DNA of 64,000 nucleotides, taken from the NCBI GenBank assembly GCA_011009095.1, contig VTPC01091258.1, positions 682,001-746,000 of the forward strand, read 5' to 3'. Source of the stretch: Ignelater luminosus (lineage: Eukaryota; Arthropoda; Insecta; Coleoptera; Elateridae). A program made the position numbers and the translations under genes. Below, piece by piece: positions 46,990-57,449 of this stretch (its first letter is position 1; every line of letters begins with the position of its first letter). The notes under the pieces were generated by a model. That model had not been told where the DNA came from, made no database searches, and was given only the letters and a program-made list of their open reading frames with translations.

Positions 46990-48370
46990 AGCGACTTCTA
47001 TGACCATCTATTATTCTTTCTTCTGGCCTCTGCCCTAACCTACCTGACTTCCGTAGAAGAGTGAGGATGGCAGTTTAGACTAGAGAGCTCAACTCCTCCC
47101 TTGTTAGGGTAACTGCCTTAAGGTCTTAAACTTCAGCCTCTCATAACCTTCACATTCTCTCATAAAGTGGAAAGACGTTCCATCACCACTCCTACATTTA
47201 GAGCATGTTGGGTCTTCCTCTACACCAGTAAGCGACAAATGCCTTCTTAAGGTGCAATGGACTGTAGGGACCCCAAATAAAAGACTAAGGACCTGTTGTG
47301 CAATTGCAGTTTAAACTTAAGTTTACTTTAAACTGAAGTGTAATTGATTGACAACGATTGTTTCAACCCGCCGGCTCTGGTTTATTAACTACTTAAACTA
47401 GTTAAAACCCATTATATGAACGATAGCAACGGCCAGCTTATCTTTTGAGTCTCGTAAGCCTATGCGTTCAGAACTAAGAGGATCTATTCCTTTTATATTC
47501 CTAGAAAAGGTTCTGGTTCTAAGTAGGTGTTCTCGTTTCCGAGTCTGGCAAGTTCATCCGCCTTTTCGTTGTCGTGAATCCCGTTGTTCTCAGCAACCTA
47601 GACGAGGTTAACCTCCTTTGTTGTGACAAGTTTTTCTAAAGCGTCTGCGCAGCTAGGTCAAGATTCTCTTGTGCAAGAGTGCGCCTGACTGTCGGAGCAG
47701 ATGTATATCTTTTGTTTCGTCATCTTCGCATCTTCCCTACGGCCACCGATGAAATGGCATAAGCTTCAGCCTGAAAAATCATGGTGTGGTTTCTCAGAGC
47801 AAAGCTCCTCTGCACGTGAGGATTTCCTGTCATCCATACGTGATCCATCCGTATATAAAACCAGAGAGTCCTATTGGAAGTTCACCTTACTGCTCTCCCA
47901 CTGTTCCTTAGTCGAGATTGTGAGGGACTACTTTCTATGCAGCCTTAACCGATCGTGTGTGTTACCTTGTAAGTGGACAAAGACACTTCTTTTTCCACTA
48001 TGGCCGGTATTAAATTCATTTGAAGTCATAACCATGCATCCCGCATTCTGAGATGTGCTGTCATTGCCGCTTTGCTTATCCAAGTCGCACCGGTTATATT
48101 CAGACGGGCCAGACGTTGTAGCTTGGCCAGCCTTTGGGCGGTGGTGGTGCGCTTTACACCAGACCGCTAGGCCACTGAACCATATAGTATTCTAGGCATG
48201 ATAATTGCCGTATAAATTTAATAGGCTATCCGAGGACTGAGTCCTCAGGGCCTACCCACCACCTGGCGCAGCTTCCCTATACCATGGCAGTCTCTCTGAG
48301 CAGCTTTAAAGTTTCTTACTTTCAGTGCAGACTTCATCCAACTAAACAATGTGAGCATCATACCCCTGAT
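46990..48370 (-). pseudogene. LINE (I/R1/Jockey-group) C-terminal half with RNase H
   Basis: On the minus strand from 48370 down: GLSPRIAY and IYTAIIMPRILYGSVAW (thumb region), a block matching L-A-x-L-Q-R-x-A-C-L-x-I-T, then LVLYTDGSRMDD near 47870 (the first RNase H acidic block), DSQA near 47700, NNGIHDNEKADELARLGNE near 47560 (the last RNase H block, normally G-H-x-G-x-x-G-N-E-x-A-D-x-L-A), TVHCTLRRHLSLTGVEEDP near 47240, and a C-x-x-C...H-x-x-x-x-C knuckle (CSKCRSGD near 47200). RNase H removes the RNA strand during target-primed reverse transcription. Stops and frame changes are numerous, and the endonuclease and palm are missing, as in a 5'-truncated insertion. The plus-strand frame at 47701-48051 is a shadow. 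Confidence 0.85.
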
Positions 48371-48404
48371 TTGCAGGGTTTCGATATTGTTAGTGTAGAA
48401 ATCG

Positions 48405-48790
48405 TCATATCAAATACAAGCATTCACCTTTTGGAAATTTCCTCTTTATAAGAGATATAATGATGCAGTTGATCTCAATGATCTAACTGGCATTAAAAGT
48501 CAGTGTACTGAAGTAATTTTGTTTCCATCACCAACTTTAGAATTTACTATTCATGATAAATATTAAAGCACTGAAAATTGTTTCAAAATGTTCAGGACAT
48601 ACGTTATTGATGATCTAGTATACTTTCTTTGTCAATCTTATTTTGAGAAATATTTGTTGAAATCTTCCGTCCCTTTGAGGCTGTCGCCCGCGCCCGCGCC
48701 CGCGTGTTGAATATACCCTGCACAAGTGCCTAGAACGGCTCTGTACTAAAGTTCTGCAAAAGGGTGATAGTGAAGGGGCTGGCGTGGCGT
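48405..48790 (+). pseudogene. Unrecognised coding remnant with a Pro-Ala repeat
   Basis: This stretch is clearly protein-like and GC-richer than its surroundings. Successive pieces read FWKFPLYKRYNDAVDLNDLT, GIKSQCTEVILFPSPTLEF, ENCFKMFRTYVIDDLVYFL, YFEKYLLKSSVPLRLSPAP and EYTLHKCLERLCTKVLQKG. The reading frame is not continuous, so it is a relic. A CCCGCG hexamer repeat (48686-48704) encodes the Pro-Ala run. I do not recognise the family. It lies just beyond the 5' side of the truncated LINE on the other strand. It could be a piece of a host gene, a transposon or an old viral sequence. Confidence 0.5.
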
Positions 48791-49272
48791 AAATTTGTTT
48801 TATGATGAATCTCGCAGCCGCAGTCCGTCAAAGCTTGTATAAGTGCATTTTACACGTTATAGTGCGGTGTTTGCAGTAATTAATAATACATAATGACAAC
48901 AAATGTAAAAATTTGTCAATACCAACGAAGTAAGTACTGAAAACTTTTGTAAAAAAAGGGATTTTCATAAGAATCAATTACCAATTTCTAAAACATAAAG
49001 AACATACATTAAAAAGAATTTGAAAAGATTACGATCGGCCCTGTTTCATAAAATAAATATGTTTACACGTTTATGAAGAATTATTTATTAGCAAGGTTAA
49101 ATTAAATTAGTTGCTAAAAAACCACTGTTAGATAACTTAAGAGTATGTATTTTAATATTCAAATGAGATAGTTAAAATTTGTTTCGCTGGTTTGTAAAGT
49201 AAATTTAAAGAACAGTAGGCTTTATTTTTTAGATAATTGGAGAGTGTGGTTTGAAAATTTGAATGCGTAAAA

Positions 49273-49669
49273 TACAGTCACCAGCAAAAAGTTCGCACCA
49301 AATGGGAAAAATTTTGAAAAGCTGTTTGGTCCAATAATTTCTTCATGGCCGAAAATCAAAAACAAGCTACGTCGATCTACCAAACCATTGGTGTTTTGAT
49401 TACTTAACTTTTATGAATAATTCAGAAATGATGTGAAATAATATTCTTTTTTAAATTTTCAATTCTCAGGCTTGCAAGTAAATATGTTCTGACTTCAAAG
49501 GTTTTTGGGGCAAGGCGATCTTTAAATATTTTACGATAATTCCCAATTCCTCGACAGTAGCTTGTTTTTGGTTTTCGGTCATGCATAAATTATTGGCATA
49601 GAGTTTTTTCAAGAAAACTCAAAAATAAAAATTGTTTCCATTAGGTGAAAACTTTTTGACGGTTTACTC
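49273..49669. repeat. Palindromic MITE of about 400 bp
   Basis: The ends ACAGTCACCAGCAAAAAGTT (49273) and AACTTTTTGACGGTTTAC (ending about 49667) are inverted. The arms pair for about 130 bp: the left CAATAATTTCTTCATGGCCG and AATCAAAAACAAGCTA have close mirror copies on the right at about 49560-49600. No coding content. A single arm of the same family is at 27915-28090. Confidence 0.8.
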
Positions 49670-50827
49670 TTTTTATTTTCTTTCATTATTATTTCATAAT
49701 CCTACAATTCTTATTAAGGATACATATTATGTACGTAATTGTCTTGTGTTGGAATTTTCAAATAACGGAGATTGAAATTAAATTTTCGTTACTGATATGG
49801 CGACCATTGTGTGTTTAATCTCGATATCGTAATTTATACTTGATATAAAAATACCCCAGCTATCAGAAATCTCGTTTTCTGATATCACAAATTCAGTTTT
49901 CTGATTAATTCCTTGTCTGAAATTTAATTTAAGATTATTGAAAATGCAAGTTTGTCGACAACCCTTTAAGAAGTCTTTTTTTATAAAAAGTAAAAATGCA
50001 GCGGGCATTTCTTTTGTACTAACCGTTAATTCATGGTTCATTAAAATTTTTGGAGTCTCATTCTACAACATGCTCAAAATAAATTTAATGTCAAAAATTA
50101 AAATACCTAATAGAAATACATTTTAAAACTTTTCACTAACATTGTTTCATTTTAAAATTCTTTCCGCCTTAATTTTGTAGATTGCTAAATACATCCCCAA
50201 ACGTACATATTTATATTCTATTGATCTTTTTGTGTTAGTAAAAAGTATGCAAATGAGAATTAAAACTTTTTCTGAAATTCTCGTTTTAGCTTTGTTGGTC
50301 GCACTCTTGAATAAATGAATCGATCGTGTTTTTAGTATGTCGTTGAGCAACATCTAACGTGTACGAAAAGCGTACAAACATCCTTTACAAATATTTAATT
50401 TTCAAAGAGATTTTGATATCTTTTTAGTATAAAATTATCGAAACTCAAAGCAAAGTAAATATTTGTGTATAATCTTAAAGTAGGTTAAAAGTTAACAATT
50501 ACTACTGGGGAAACCTTTTTTCAAAGCTCCTTTTTATTTATTCTTTTCCTCTTCTTCCATTGAATTTTCTTCAATGAAATCTTACCAGTCCTTGAATTGT
50601 TGATTATAAAAAAGACTGTTGAAGAAGGTTGAAGAATATCATTGAATTATATTCAATTTCAATTCTTTTCTGTACCTACTTTCTTCAACTTGTGCTTTCT
50701 CCTTTAATTCTCAATGACACAACAAAAACAAATATTTCAATTAACGAAAGCGCGGTACTATATCACTAGGCAGTAGACGGTACAACGTTTGTTATATTAA
50801 AAACGTAAAGTACATTACATTATTCAG
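49670..50827. other. AT-rich stretch, no gene seen
   Basis: No supportable feature. The opposite-strand frames at 49778-50353 overlap each other and are chance frames. It ends at a splice acceptor (ATTATTCAG) for the next feature. Confidence 0.4.
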
Positions 50828-50908
50828 GATGAACTTGAATTTGTAGAAGAGAACCCTGAATTCCTCATCGCTCTGGAAATGTCAGCAGATCGATCCACTT
50901 CAACTGAG
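50828..50908 (+). CDS. Candidate host internal coding exon (81 bp)
   Basis: The exon is bounded by an acceptor ATTATTCAG (ending 50827) and a donor GTAGGT (50909-50914). It is exactly 27 codons, open, phase 0 on both sides, translating to DELEFVEENPEFLIALEM then SADRSTSTE. The base composition is visibly richer in G+C than the flanks, and the residues (acidic helix, then a Ser/Thr-rich turn) are protein-like. No mobile-element family matches what I know. I do not recognise the gene. A short, in-frame exon in tens of kilobases of repeat-filled DNA is what a large-intron insect gene, or a skipped alternative exon, would look like. The alternative is a chance open stretch with good borders. Confidence 0.55.
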
Positions 50909-50909
50909 G

Positions 50910-53400
50910 TAGGTCGTAGTCACAGCACTCTCATCCAGGCTCGTGAAATAATAAGAACAGATTTTTATTAATCTTTAAAGGTACTACATACAATGAGATT
51001 TTTATTGCTGAAGTTAGCGGTTTCTTCCATCAAATCTCTTTTGTCGCGCACGAATATACAGGATATCGTATGTATATACAGCAACTTTCGTTATCGCATA
51101 TTGTATTATTAGCCGATTTGGTTTTTCTTTAATCGATTAGTGTTGTTTAAACCATTAATTATATACAACAGTGTTTCAGTTTTGTCAAAGAAAAAGAGAT
51201 GCAACAAGAAAAAATTTTTGTTTTAGAACTTGGTCGTGTTATTTTCATTCTTTCTACTGTTTTATGTTCGTTTTGTTTAATTATTAAGGCTATTTCAGTT
51301 AGGAACCCAAACTAAATTTGGTTTTAATTACCGTTAATGGACCACATTTTATTGATCTACTATTCTAATTATAGATACCTAATAGTGTTGAAGTCAAGAT
51401 GCCAATTAGCCCTAAATTAAAATGCTATTGGATAAAGAACAAAACCCAATATAGCCAGATGTTGGAAATTTAAAAGTTTCATCAAAGCTTAAATTCGTCA
51501 ACAAGATTTGAGAAAAAAGATAGAAAGTTACAAAATACTGGAGCGCATGATCTTGGTACGTCTATGCATAATTTTTTATAAAATTCTTGATGTGGGCGTG
51601 CACAGTATGAATCTGTTTACAGCTGTTTGCAGTGTCCGAGGATTAAAATCGTTTATTATCTAATTCTACAATAAAGTACGTGTATAGTAAAATTAAATGA
51701 AATACAAATACAATGTAGTAATGTTCACATCAGACTTCCATTGTGTTCATGTAATATTTCATCAAACTTACACCTTTTGCAGACGATATGTTGATGACTG
51801 TATTGTGTTGGAATGATGAAATACTAAATAAATTTAACTCTTTCATAATCTATTAAAGTTAATTTAAGCTGTAAAGAGAACAAAACTGTAATACAAAATT
51901 GACAATTGAACTAATTTTGAGCAAACCTTTGATTGATCTTGCGTTCATTTGAATAAGTAGCAGGCACTTAGATACGCTTTTCGATTTAATTGTCAGTCTT
52001 TTGCAATTTGTTCGTTATGTTCTATTAAGAAAGCTAATGTAACATCAAAGACAATTGTATGTATATAGCTTTTATCTAAACACCTGACTAGACAATTCTA
52101 GTTTGCAGGAAAATATCATACAATAGTCTTAAGTTAAACTAATGACAATCAACAATAACCAATAACAATAATACCAACATTAACAGACGCAAGTAATAAC
52201 TGCACCTAAATAAAAAAAGAGAAAACACTATAATTTAGTTAGCTTTAGAATTCCAAATAAATTTTTAAAAATAAAAATAGAACTTTTTAATAAATAAACA
52301 ACTTTCTTGTACTAGATTATATAGAGCCAATCATTTGAAACGTTTTTCTCGGGCGGATGATAACAGATGACTACAGCGAACTTTGAAGCTACAAATCTTA
52401 CCAGAGTTAAATAAAAAGAGCTGGCAGACGGCTGTTTTCTTTCCTTTTACACTCAAGAGCTGCTATCTGTTGACATTGATGACTAAAGTTGCTAGAGTGA
52501 AAATAGGGTTAAATTATCTATATACGCTCATTTAAGTATATTCTGTAGTTTCAACGATACTGACAATATTAAGTGTTGTAGGCAATTGTTTCACTTGTAC
52601 ACGTACTGAATAATTAGCCAATAAGAAAGAATAAACATTTGAAAGTTATGTCAAAACAACTGGTTGGTCCAAGTCTGAGAAAATCAACTACAACTCTCCG
52701 GCATATTAATGCAAAATACACTTCAACGCAAAATAAAAGCATGAAAAAATATGCTTTTATTCTTTATATTATTAATAATACCTTCCAGAATTACCATTGA
52801 GTAGCACGTTTGCTTCTTGTTTATTAGGTCTAGTCTAGATAATCACCTGGGCAAGCAAAGAAAGTTATTTAGCGTTGTGACATGGAAATTAAGCCGATGA
52901 TAGTACATATGTTTTGCAGTTACTCCAAAGTCAATGCAGCAACGCAATAGGAAAATTTCTATAGCAAAGCATCTTCGCATTTTTTGTCGTAGTTTGTATC
53001 GCGCAATATCATCAATATCATTTAGAGTTTTATTACTCTTATATATTTATTGTGTCAAGACAACGCCACAATATCCCCAATAATACAAAGAAATAACGCT
53101 ATTATATCTTGATCCGTTAATTTTGCGTTGAACAATTTACTTAGTGTCGTGAGTTTATGAAATGTTCTACCTCAAACTTTGAGCAGTATTTTCAAAGGTA
53201 TCGAGATTATCAAGTGCTCGTGTAAAGTAAATAAAATCCAATCAAGTAGGCATCAAAGACCATTGACATAATTTCTCAGCTATCACCGTGGATATTTTTA
53301 TTTAAAAATGTCATCACAGAAATCTTAGTGTACTTTTTACTACACACAATATTTCCATCAAGCAAAGGGGCAGAGAGATATTTCATTAAATGCTCATTAC
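50910..53400. other. AT-rich stretch, no gene seen
   Basis: I see no coding region or obvious repeat. If the exon before it is real, this is its downstream intron. Confidence 0.4.
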
Positions 53401-53579
53401 ATAATTTGTTTTAAAAACTCTAGATATAGTGCACAGATATGCCACCTAGCTTGTCAAATATGTCCAGAAGATCCAAAAGTTTTACAAGAAGCCTGTCATG
53501 AAGCTACTATCGACTCTCGTGGATATCTCTTATTTAACTTGAAACAAAGCACTCTAGCTACTCTGAGATATCGCACTGC

Positions 53580-55800
53580 TATATTACAATACTTCATTGT
53601 TATTAATGCAGAGTGCCCCAAATAATATCGCATTAATTTTTATGTTGGCAACAACTCTGATGTTAAAGCGAAACGATTCAACAGAAAATTTACATGTTAT
53701 GCAAACACTCGTAGATACACCGATGTCTTGAATAGTTTGCTTGATGGATATAACAATAGGTATCACTCAAGCATAAAGTTGGCACCGAACGAAGTAAACT
53801 ATGAAAACGTTTTGGAAGTGTGGAACAATCTGTATAGAAATGGAGTGGGAGCAGTGAGAAAACCTAAATTTAAAGGACATCAGTTGTTTAGAATAAGTAG
53901 AAGTAAAAACATTTTCAAAAAAGTATAATTATACATACAAATAATTGAAGTGACGAAATATTCAAAAAAACTTCAGTTATCAATTGAAGACGGTCTGTAT
54001 TAGATATTATTAGATCTAACCAACGAAAGCGTAATGGGAACATTTTATAGGAGGAGTTACAACTTGTACCTATTGATTGAAACAGCTTATTCTAAATCCA
54101 GAAGATTCTTGATGAAAAGGGGGATGGAAAGAACAAGAAATACTTAGTAAAGTGGTTGGCATACGGCAATAAATTTAATTCTTAGGTGCTCTCAGTTGTT
54201 ACATTGTTAAGTAATAGTTCTATGGATTATTTTTCCGATAATAAAACAGCTACTAAAACGCATAAGGCTAATAGGCCAATGGGCTGTAGAAATTGCAGAA
54301 ATACAGCATTCTTGTACGTTTTTATCAGTCAGTGATATGGATAACTTAATTTATTATCAAGTACAATATTATGATGAATATTGTAAAGAACCCTATATCC
54401 AACAGATGTTAAGTAAAGCAGTGAGTTATTTTACGAAAGATGAAGCTCGTATGGTATACAGCGATAAAGGTGCATGGTATATCTTTCGCACTCCGGTAGG
54501 AAATGATAAAAATATACAAAACATAATCAGAGTTATTAATCAGCATAAACTTTTGAAAAAATTATTAAATTTCTACTAAAACAACCAAATGAGTTACTAT
54601 TAACATGAAAGATGAAATTGTGTTTTTGGGCTAATCTTAGAAATTATTAGGGTACGAACCCGGAATAAATATAAAAAGCCCGTCGTGTCTTGCACCCACC
54701 CAGCATGTGTTGGGTGGGTGATATATGTTTGTTCATAGTGACATAGTCGAATCACACCAACATTATAGTAACATATTTTCGTAAAAATGGCTTTCTTACA
54801 CACGCAATCATGCGAATGCATCAAGTCCGAGTTGGACTTGTTTGCATTACCATATACACAAACTAGTATAGAATATGGACAGCAGGTATTTTACAAAGTT
54901 CTTTCTTTAATGCTCCTACAGAATTCGGAAATGAAACTGATTATTTAGATTTGAGCCAAACCATAATATATCTCACTGCTAGAATTGTGAAAACTAATGG
55001 TGCAGCTTTAGCTGACGAAGATACTCCAGGACCTGTAAACAACTGGCTACATGCATTGTTTACTCACGTGGAGATATATTTGAATCAGAAGCTGGTCCCT
55101 CCTCCAAATAATACTTATGCATCGACGCAAAAAAATCGCATTTGATTTCATCGTTGTGGTTTAAAGACACTGCGGAGAAAATGGATGACTTGGCAAATAA
55201 AAATGATGGCTTGTTCAAGAAGCGTATTTATACTGCTAAAATCAAAGAAATAAAAATGATTCGACATATACATGCAGACTTGTTCAATCAAGAAACAATT
55301 CCTAATAAGCGGTGGTGAAATGCATGTAAAATTCGTTCGTTCTCGAAACTCTCAACATGATAAAGTAAAGATTTTAGAAGCTATAGTTTAATCGTTACAA
55401 GAATGAAAATAAATTCTAATATATTATTAGCTCACACAAAAGCGTTGAAAGCATCTTCCAACAAATATCCCATTACAAGAGCTGATGTTAAAGTAGTGAC
55501 AATTCCTCCTGGAGTGCGGAGAAAATCATTAGACAATGTATTTTCCGGACAATTACCTAAGCGTTGCAATATTGGATTTGTGTCTAATACAGTATTTAAT
55601 GGGGAATATAAGAGTAACTCTTTCAATTTTCGCTGTTATTATACGAATTGTTTTTCATTATCCATAGACGGTCAGCAAATACCTTCACAACGGTTACAGC
55701 CTAGTCTTATTCAACTTGGAAGATTTGTTCGTTTGCGTCACATCTGGTTTTCTGGTATTCATTTCTTAAATATTACAAAGTTTTATTTCCGGTCTTTGTG
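53580..55800 (+). mobile_element. Polinton/Maverick fossil (integrase end and major capsid gene)
   Basis: Three parts are recognisable on the plus strand. (1) The C-terminal end of a retrovirus-like integrase at about 53640-53930 (SLLDGYNNRYHSSIKLAPNE). (2) A chromodomain-like tail near 54110-54180 (KKYLVKWLAYGNKFNS). (3) A double jelly-roll major capsid protein region at about 54785-55790, with HTQSCECIKSELDLFALPYT near the start, GPVNNWLHALFTHVEIYLNQ in the first third and LPKRCNIGFVSN towards the end. An open stretch at 54337-54579 between them is not recognised. Polintons are normally 15-20 kb with a protein-primed DNA polymerase, packaging ATPase and protease; none of those is seen here, nor long terminal inverted repeats. 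It is a broken remnant of about 2 kb with at least five interruptions, and looks old. Confidence 0.85.
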
Positions 55801-55929
55801 AATTTTATTGCCTTATTTATGTATATTTTAAACTTCGTTATTTACCTAGTTTAGAGTTTCTAGAAATGTTTGATGAAAATTTAATTAGTTACGATAGTAT
55901 AGTAAAATTACTCCATTATTCAACGTTGT

Positions 55930-56455
55930 TGAGATGCGTGCCTTCTCACAGCATACCCCACACATGACTATTTCTTCTGTTAAAAACGCCATCCCGAGTG
56001 AAAATCATCTCGTCAGACCATAATACATGTGATACAGACTATGGATCTTCTTCATGTTGTTCCAATAATCACCGACAAAACTGAAGTCTTGGAGCTGCAT
56101 CACCTGAAGAAAGACTCTAAACTAGAGAGTAACAGAATGGACGGTAACGTTCTTTCCGTAAAATGTCATGCACAGTCTGAATATCACCTCCAAACTCTCT
56201 AGTCAAACCTCTCACACTTCGACCAGGGCTGTTCTCTATTGCAGCTAGAATACCTTCTTCAACATCTGGAGTCCTAGTAGTACGTCAAGATTTACTTGAA
56301 TAGTACCTACTTATGCTATTTCTCTGACACGCTTTTCTAGTCGACGTATAATGTTTCCATCAGGATGACGTCCGTTTGGAAAACGCTCAGCACGATTGCG
56401 ACTGCAACAACTGTCATACCACTGGCTTCTCCCAAGCACATTAGCATATGAAAAT
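55930..56455 (-). pseudogene. Tc1/mariner-superfamily transposase fragment with DUF4817-type N-terminus
   Basis: Read on the minus strand from 56455: RNRAERFPNGRHPDGNIIRR then LEKRV (the DUF4817 helix-turn-helix block, normally Y-x-E-R-F-P-x-R-R-H-P), TPDVEEGILAAIENSPGRS and VRGLTREFGGDIQTVHDILR (second helix-turn-helix), and SDEMIFTRDGVFNRRNSHVW (the first catalytic block, normally T-D-E-A-x-F-x-x-x-G). The C-terminal catalytic part is absent. A frame change lies between the DUF4817 part and TPDVEEG, and stops occur. It abuts the capsid end of the Polinton fossil, so it probably inserted there. The adjacent gene-free sequence to 56930 shows nothing else. Confidence 0.85.
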
Positions 56456-56935
56456 ATTTATTATTAATGTATTTCATTATTAGTTATTACTAATTTTATT
56501 GACGCAGTAATACAATTTACGGAACTGTCAGTAAACAAATTTTAATTACATACGGTGACTAGGTTTTTATTGTACTTAATGCAAGCATATATTGCAGGAA
56601 TGTCAGATTGGTAATTTTTAATTTTCAGCAGCATTTTCTTCTGTGAAAATGCCGAATAGTAATGTTATTCATTAACGTATTAACTCGAGATTGCTATCTA
56701 AGCTAATCCTTTCATTTTGGTAAGGAAGATTGTTACTACAATTAATAACATTGCTGTAGAACAGTTTTCGGTTTTAGTAAAGGGAATGCTATATCTTCCG
56801 AGGTAAGCACGATGGCAAAATTTTAAGAACGGATTTATGATACTCACTGGATAGCGATTACGCTACTGCTGTTTAATTGCAGTATTTTTCCAATGTGTAT
56901 AAATGTATAAATGCGAAAATCAACGCGGAGTTCAA

Positions 56936-57440
56936 ACAGAAAAAGATAGAAACGTAAAGTCTGGAAGGAGTATTATTATTCCTCTAACTTCAAAATCACA
57001 GGATAAGAAGATAATCTCTTCTAGCTTGCTCCCAAGAGGATGAAAAAGGGGGAAAGTAGGGTGTTTAAACAAAAAAGATTATATCTTCAAAAGTACTGTT
57101 TTAATAGAAAAAAAAACCGTAGGAATTCTCAGTATTAATTGCCCATTATTGGAGGATAAATGGTGATATACAGGGTGATCCGCAACAAACATATGACGTC
57201 ATCGGGAAAACGCTAGAAACGTGAAGTTTGGAAGGAGTATCCCTCCGTCTCCGAAACCACTCGCTAAGAAGGGAAACTGGCTTAGCTCGTTCCTAAGGAG
57301 ATGAAGGGCGGAGAAAGTGGGTTGATTATACAAAAAAACTAGATCTTTAGAAATATTGTTTTGTTAGAAAAATGCTGAGACACGTCAATTTTCAAAGGAC
57401 GAGGCATTTCATGTAATGCCGGCTTAAGGGTAACTGAGAT
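56936..57440. repeat. Two diverged tandem copies, period about 267 bp
   Basis: TAGAAACGTAAAGTCTGGAAGG then AGTAT at 56947 recurs as TAGAAACGTGAAGTTTGGAAGG then AGTAT at 57214. Further blocks (GGATGAAAAAGGGGGAAAGT against GATGAAGGGCGGAGAAAGT) keep the same spacing. ATACAGGGTGATC (57168-57180) precedes the second copy. No coding content. Confidence 0.6.
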
Positions 57441-57449
57441 TACTATTAC

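Noticed and set aside
47701-48051. 116-residue plus-strand frame
   Set aside because: Shadow of the minus-strand LINE RNase H region.
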